From NCBI GenBank assembly GCA_905236755.1, contig CAJOCR010000001.1, positions 1 to 64,000 of the forward strand: DNA of 64,000 nucleotides, in the 5' to 3' direction. The notes under the pieces are model-generated. The model searched no databases, was not told the origin of the DNA, and saw nothing but the letters and a program-made list of their open reading frames with translations. Made by a program: the position numbers and the translations under genes. Positions 61,548 to 64,000 of the stretch are shown here, one piece after another (positions within the stretch are counted from its first letter, which is position 1; every line of letters begins with the position of its first letter). The DNA comes from an uncultured Prevotella sp. Its GTDB lineage: Bacteria > Bacteroidota > Bacteroidia > Bacteroidales > Bacteroidaceae.

Positions 61548-63023
61548 CTATTTGCTGTTGCGAAGTTTAGCCTCACTGCGTTCAAAATCTCCTGGTAGAT
61601 GGAACTTATAATGGCGTTCGAAAGCTTCACCAACCTTGTTTATTTCAAGGAAAGTGGTACCGCCACCTTCACCAAAGCTACCACTGAGGTATGCAATCTT
61701 GTCTTCATCCTTGATATATCCCTTTTGACGAAGCATACGCAAGGCAGCGAAGAACATATACTGTGAAGAAACATGCTCCTTCTGATAGATAGGTATAACA
61801 CCATAGCTGAGGTTCAGCCAACGCTGTGTCTTTTCCTTATAGCAAATAGCAAGTACAGGAACAGGACCACGGAAAGCAGCCACGTTACGTGCAGTCATAC
61901 CAGTCTCACTGTCAGTGATAATACCCTTAACACCCAGACGAACGGTAGAGTCGAAAGCTGCATGAGCCAAGAACTCACGCTGTTCTGGGCACTCGCTCAT
62001 TGGTACTTCGATATCGTTCTCACGTAACTTGTCTTTTTCTGCCTGCTCTGCAATACGAGCCATGGTCTGAACAGCTTCAAGTGGATATTTTCCGCTTGCT
62101 GTTTCACCACTAAGCATCAAGGCGTCAGTGCGATAATAGATAGCATTAGCAATATCAGTAACCTCGGCACGGGTAGGGCGAGGGTTGTTGATCATTGTGT
62201 GAAGCATCTGTGTTGCCACAATAACCGGCTTATGCTTGATAACACACTTACGGATAATTTTTCTCTGAATACCAGGGATGCGCTCAATAGGTACTTCAAT
62301 ACCGAGGTCACCACGAGCAATCATAATACCATAGCATGCGTCAATAATTTCATCTATATTGTCAACACCCTCTTGATTCTCTATCTTAGAGATAATCTTG
62401 ATGTCGCTATTGTGAGCATCCAAAATGTCCTGAACAGCCTTTACATCTTCAGCATTACGTACGAAACTGTGTGCTATGAAATCAATATCAAGTTCTATAG
62501 CAAGAAGAATATTCTTTTTGTCTTTTTCAGTAAGTGCAGGAAGGTCAATGTGTTCTCCTGGGATGTTAACGCTCTTTCTGGCGCCTAACTTACCAACGTT
62601 CTGTACCTCGGCAACAAGTTCAGAACCATTGTTTTCGGTAACAAGCATATCAAGCTCGCCATCGTCAAACAAGATATGGTCATTTACATGAACATCCTTA
62701 CATATATAAGGATAGCTTACGTTTACGGTGTCGTGAGATGTTTCCTTTTCAGGACAACCATAGATCTTCACTTTTTCACCTATTTTATATTCAATAGGCT
62801 CAGGAGTGTTTGTTGTTCTGATTTCAGGACCCTTAGTATCAATCATTATACCAATGTGTGGAGACACTGCTCGCACGTTATTTACAATCTCGCGAATACC
62901 ATCTGGAGTGGCATGTGCTGTGTTGATACGCACAACATTCATACCCGCAAAGAATAGTTTACGAATAAAATCCTGATCACAACGACGGTCGCTAATAGAT
63001 GCAACTATTTTTGTCTGTTTCAT
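61548..63023 (-). CDS. pyk: Pyruvate kinase
   Basis: Pyruvate kinase makes pyruvate and ATP from PEP and ADP, the last step of glycolysis. The 491-residue product (start MKQTKIVASISDRRCDQDFI) has the substrate motif MNVVRINTAH (28-37), the catalytic lysine segment IISKIENQEGVDN, GDLGIEVP and the MLHTMINNPRPTRAE loop. An in-frame extension of 21 codons upstream covers the promoter and is excluded. The N-terminal SISDRRCD in place of the usual TIGP-type motif is normal for this phylum as I recall it. Confidence 0.96.
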   Translation of the reverse strand: MKQTKIVASISDRRCDQDFIRKLFFAGMNVVRINTAHATPDGIREIVNNVRAVSPHIGIMIDTKGPEIRTTNTPEPIEYKIGEKVKIYGCPEKETSHDTVNVSYPYICKDVHVNDHILFDDGELDMLVTENNGSELVAEVQNVGKLGARKSVNIPGEHIDLPALTEKDKKNILLAIELDIDFIAHSFVRNAEDVKAVQDILDAHNSDIKIISKIENQEGVDNIDEIIDACYGIMIARGDLGIEVPIERIPGIQRKIIRKCVIKHKPVIVATQMLHTMINNPRPTRAEVTDIANAIYYRTDALMLSGETASGKYPLEAVQTMARIAEQAEKDKLRENDIEVPMSECPEQREFLAHAAFDSTVRLGVKGIITDSETGMTARNVAAFRGPVPVLAICYKEKTQRWLNLSYGVIPIYQKEHVSSQYMFFAALRMLRQKGYIKDEDKIAYLSGSFGEGGGTTFLEINKVGEAFERHYKFHLPGDFERSEAKLRNSK

Positions 63024-63046
63024 ACTGCTAATACTTATTTCAGCTG

Positions 63047-63054
63047 CAAAGGTA
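63047..63054 (-). promoter_or_regulatory. Putative -7 box of pyk
   Basis: Minus strand TACCTTTG lies 23 bases before the pyk ATG. A well-spaced -33 TTTG is not apparent. It is divergent from the promoter at 63095-63125. Confidence 0.6.
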
Positions 63055-63094
63055 ATAAAAAGAATGCAAGGTTGTATAAAATTCACCCATGAAA

Positions 63095-63125
63095 TTTGTT
63101 TGTTAAAAAATAATTGTTAACTTTG
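63095..63125 (+). promoter_or_regulatory. Promoter of the NhaD-like transporter
   Basis: TTTG (63095-63098), a 19-base spacer and TAACTTTG (63118-63125) match the consensus; the ATG is at 63153. Confidence 0.75.
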
Positions 63126-63152
63126 CGGTGGAAGAAAAAGAAATTCCGTGTT

Positions 63153-64000
63153 ATGACACTTATTATAGTCGCTATTTTATTATTAAGCTTTTTGCTTATC
63201 GCAACAGAGCGGCTAACGAATATTAACAAGGCTGCTGTTGCCGTATTCGCTGGTACCGTGGGATGGGTTCTCTACATTTGTTGGGGAACCGATTTTGTGA
63301 TGAGTCAACACTCTTATGGATATTTTAATTTCCTGCAAGGCGCGGTCGCTACGTCAACAGCTGTAAAACAATATATAGCTAAAAGCATTTTCTTGCCTTA
63401 TGTAGGAAAAGCCTCAGAGGTTGTTCTCTTCCTATTAGCCACTATGACCATTGTTGAGATTCTATATAATAATGGTTGTTTTGATTTCATTACTCAACTG
63501 TTGAAAACACGAAACTCTAAGCGTATGCTTTGGACGCTTGTAGCAATAACATTCTTTGTTTCTATAAATCTCGATAACCTTACTACAACAGTAATGATGC
63601 TCACCATCATGCATGGCATCATACCAAGTCGCCGTCAAAGAATGATTCTCGGTTCAGCAATTCTTATTGCTGCCACAGCCGGAGGAACACTTACTGTTAT
63701 TGGTAATCCTGAAAACCTTGTACTATGGAATATGGGAGCTGTAACGGCAACCGACCTTTCTGCAACATTGCTTGTTCCTTGCATTATGACATGCGTTGTG
63801 TCGGTGCTTCTTCTTCAGCGACTTCTTCCTGATAGATTAGACACCGAATGGATAGTAATGCCTTATCGTGGTGACGATACTAATCTAAATGTATGGCAGC
63901 GTCTGCTTATGCTTTTTGTTGGATTGGGCGGATTATGGCTCATTCCTACATTGCACGATGTTACAAAGCTTAGTCCATTCCTTGGAGCTTTCTGTGTGTT
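63153..64000 (+). CDS. NhaD-like Na+/H+ antiporter, truncated by window edge
   Basis: The visible 282 residues are strongly hydrophobic with about eight membrane segments. They begin MTLIIVAILLLSFLLIATER and contain SINLDNLTTTVMML and AATAGGTLTVIGNPENLVLW, the paired hairpin motifs of the ion transporter superfamily, closest to NhaD-type Na+/H+ antiporters. NhaD usually has about 410-480 residues, so roughly a third lies beyond the window. An ArsB/SLC13-type permease is the alternative. It is divergent from pyk with its own promoter. Confidence 0.85.
   Translation, partial: MTLIIVAILLLSFLLIATERLTNINKAAVAVFAGTVGWVLYICWGTDFVMSQHSYGYFNFLQGAVATSTAVKQYIAKSIFLPYVGKASEVVLFLLATMTIVEILYNNGCFDFITQLLKTRNSKRMLWTLVAITFFVSINLDNLTTTVMMLTIMHGIIPSRRQRMILGSAILIAATAGGTLTVIGNPENLVLWNMGAVTATDLSATLLVPCIMTCVVSVLLLQRLLPDRLDTEWIVMPYRGDDTNLNVWQRLLMLFVGLGGLWLIPTLHDVTKLSPFLGAFCV

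Noticed and set aside
1..64000. tRNA, rRNA, riboswitch or prophage genes
   Set aside because: Read by eye, no cloverleaf with CCA-type end, rRNA segment, known riboswitch core or phage gene was recognised. A tRNAscan or Rfam search would be the proper test.

Overview
The window is an ordinary-looking chromosomal stretch from a member of the Bacteroidales, most likely Prevotellaceae. Four things support this. Promoters fit the Bacteroidetes pattern TTTG-N19-21-TAnnTTTG (clear before ileS, hisG, the rnf operon, rfbC, the HU/SPOR gene, moxR and the last transporter). FeoA and FeoB are fused. A full moxR/Bat aerotolerance operon is present. Several families are restricted to Bacteroidetes (DUF4296 and DUF4738 lipoproteins, DUF2027-Smr, DUF3857 transglutaminase-like proteins, the HU-CCDC81/SPOR protein, a cysteine-free TraR/DksA protein). 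There is no prophage, transposase, CRISPR array, rRNA or tRNA that I can see.

Layout. 0.4-8.4 kb (minus): feoAB, uvrA and an AspT/YidE-type transporter; feoAB is bracketed by about 1.25 kb of shuffled non-coding repeats. 8.5-17 kb (plus): ileS, TraR/DksA-like, lspA, DUF4296 lipoprotein, a 57-residue protein, nadC, C69 dipeptidase. 17.3-21 kb (minus): hisC, hisD, hisG, separated by repeat-rich gaps. 21.2-22.4 kb: an MltF-like lytic transglycosylase with a shortened binding domain. 22.5-23.0 kb: a conserved hypothetical on minus. 23.1-28.6 kb (plus): rseC-rnfBCDGEA. 28.8-38.8 kb (minus): thyX, an unknown protein, a family 2 glycosyltransferase, lysA, lysC, ftsE, hisIE, hisF, hisA, hisH, purU. 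39-40.6 kb (minus): a zinc-ribbon/FHA protein and an HU/SPOR envelope protein. 40.7-42.2 kb (plus): rfbC and a DUF4738 lipoprotein. 42.3-46.2 kb (minus): two DUF3857/transglutaminase-like proteins, one with and one without the catalytic residues. 46.5-55.1 kb (plus): moxR, DUF58, a BatD-like membrane protein, batA, batB, batC and a batD-batE fusion. 55.2-61.4 kb (plus): PAP2 phosphatase, queA, DUF2027-Smr, nadE, porin. 61.5-63.0 kb (minus): pyk. 63.2 kb to the edge: start of an NhaD-like Na+/H+ antiporter.

How the genes work together. Histidine synthesis is split between two clusters 14 kb apart (hisGDC and hisHAF-IE), and hisB is in neither. NAD synthesis is represented by nadC and nadE, lysine/DAP synthesis by lysC and lysA. 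The Rnf complex couples ferredoxin oxidation to NAD+ reduction and ion export, which fits an anaerobe; the Bat operon fits an anaerobe that meets oxygen.

The most unusual content lies between genes. The gaps hold a mosaic of short repeats: low-complexity sense-strand tails that often begin at, and supply, the stop codon of the upstream gene; small perfect hairpins with a three-base centre (TTC, TAC, TTT or AAA) whose stems differ in sequence but keep the same architecture; a 32-bp element with a G8 tract at the 3' ends of both uvrA and hisC; and three terminators that share one stem sequence. I found no clear new protein system. The intergenic repeat system is the best candidate for something not described, but I could not check other genomes or the literature.
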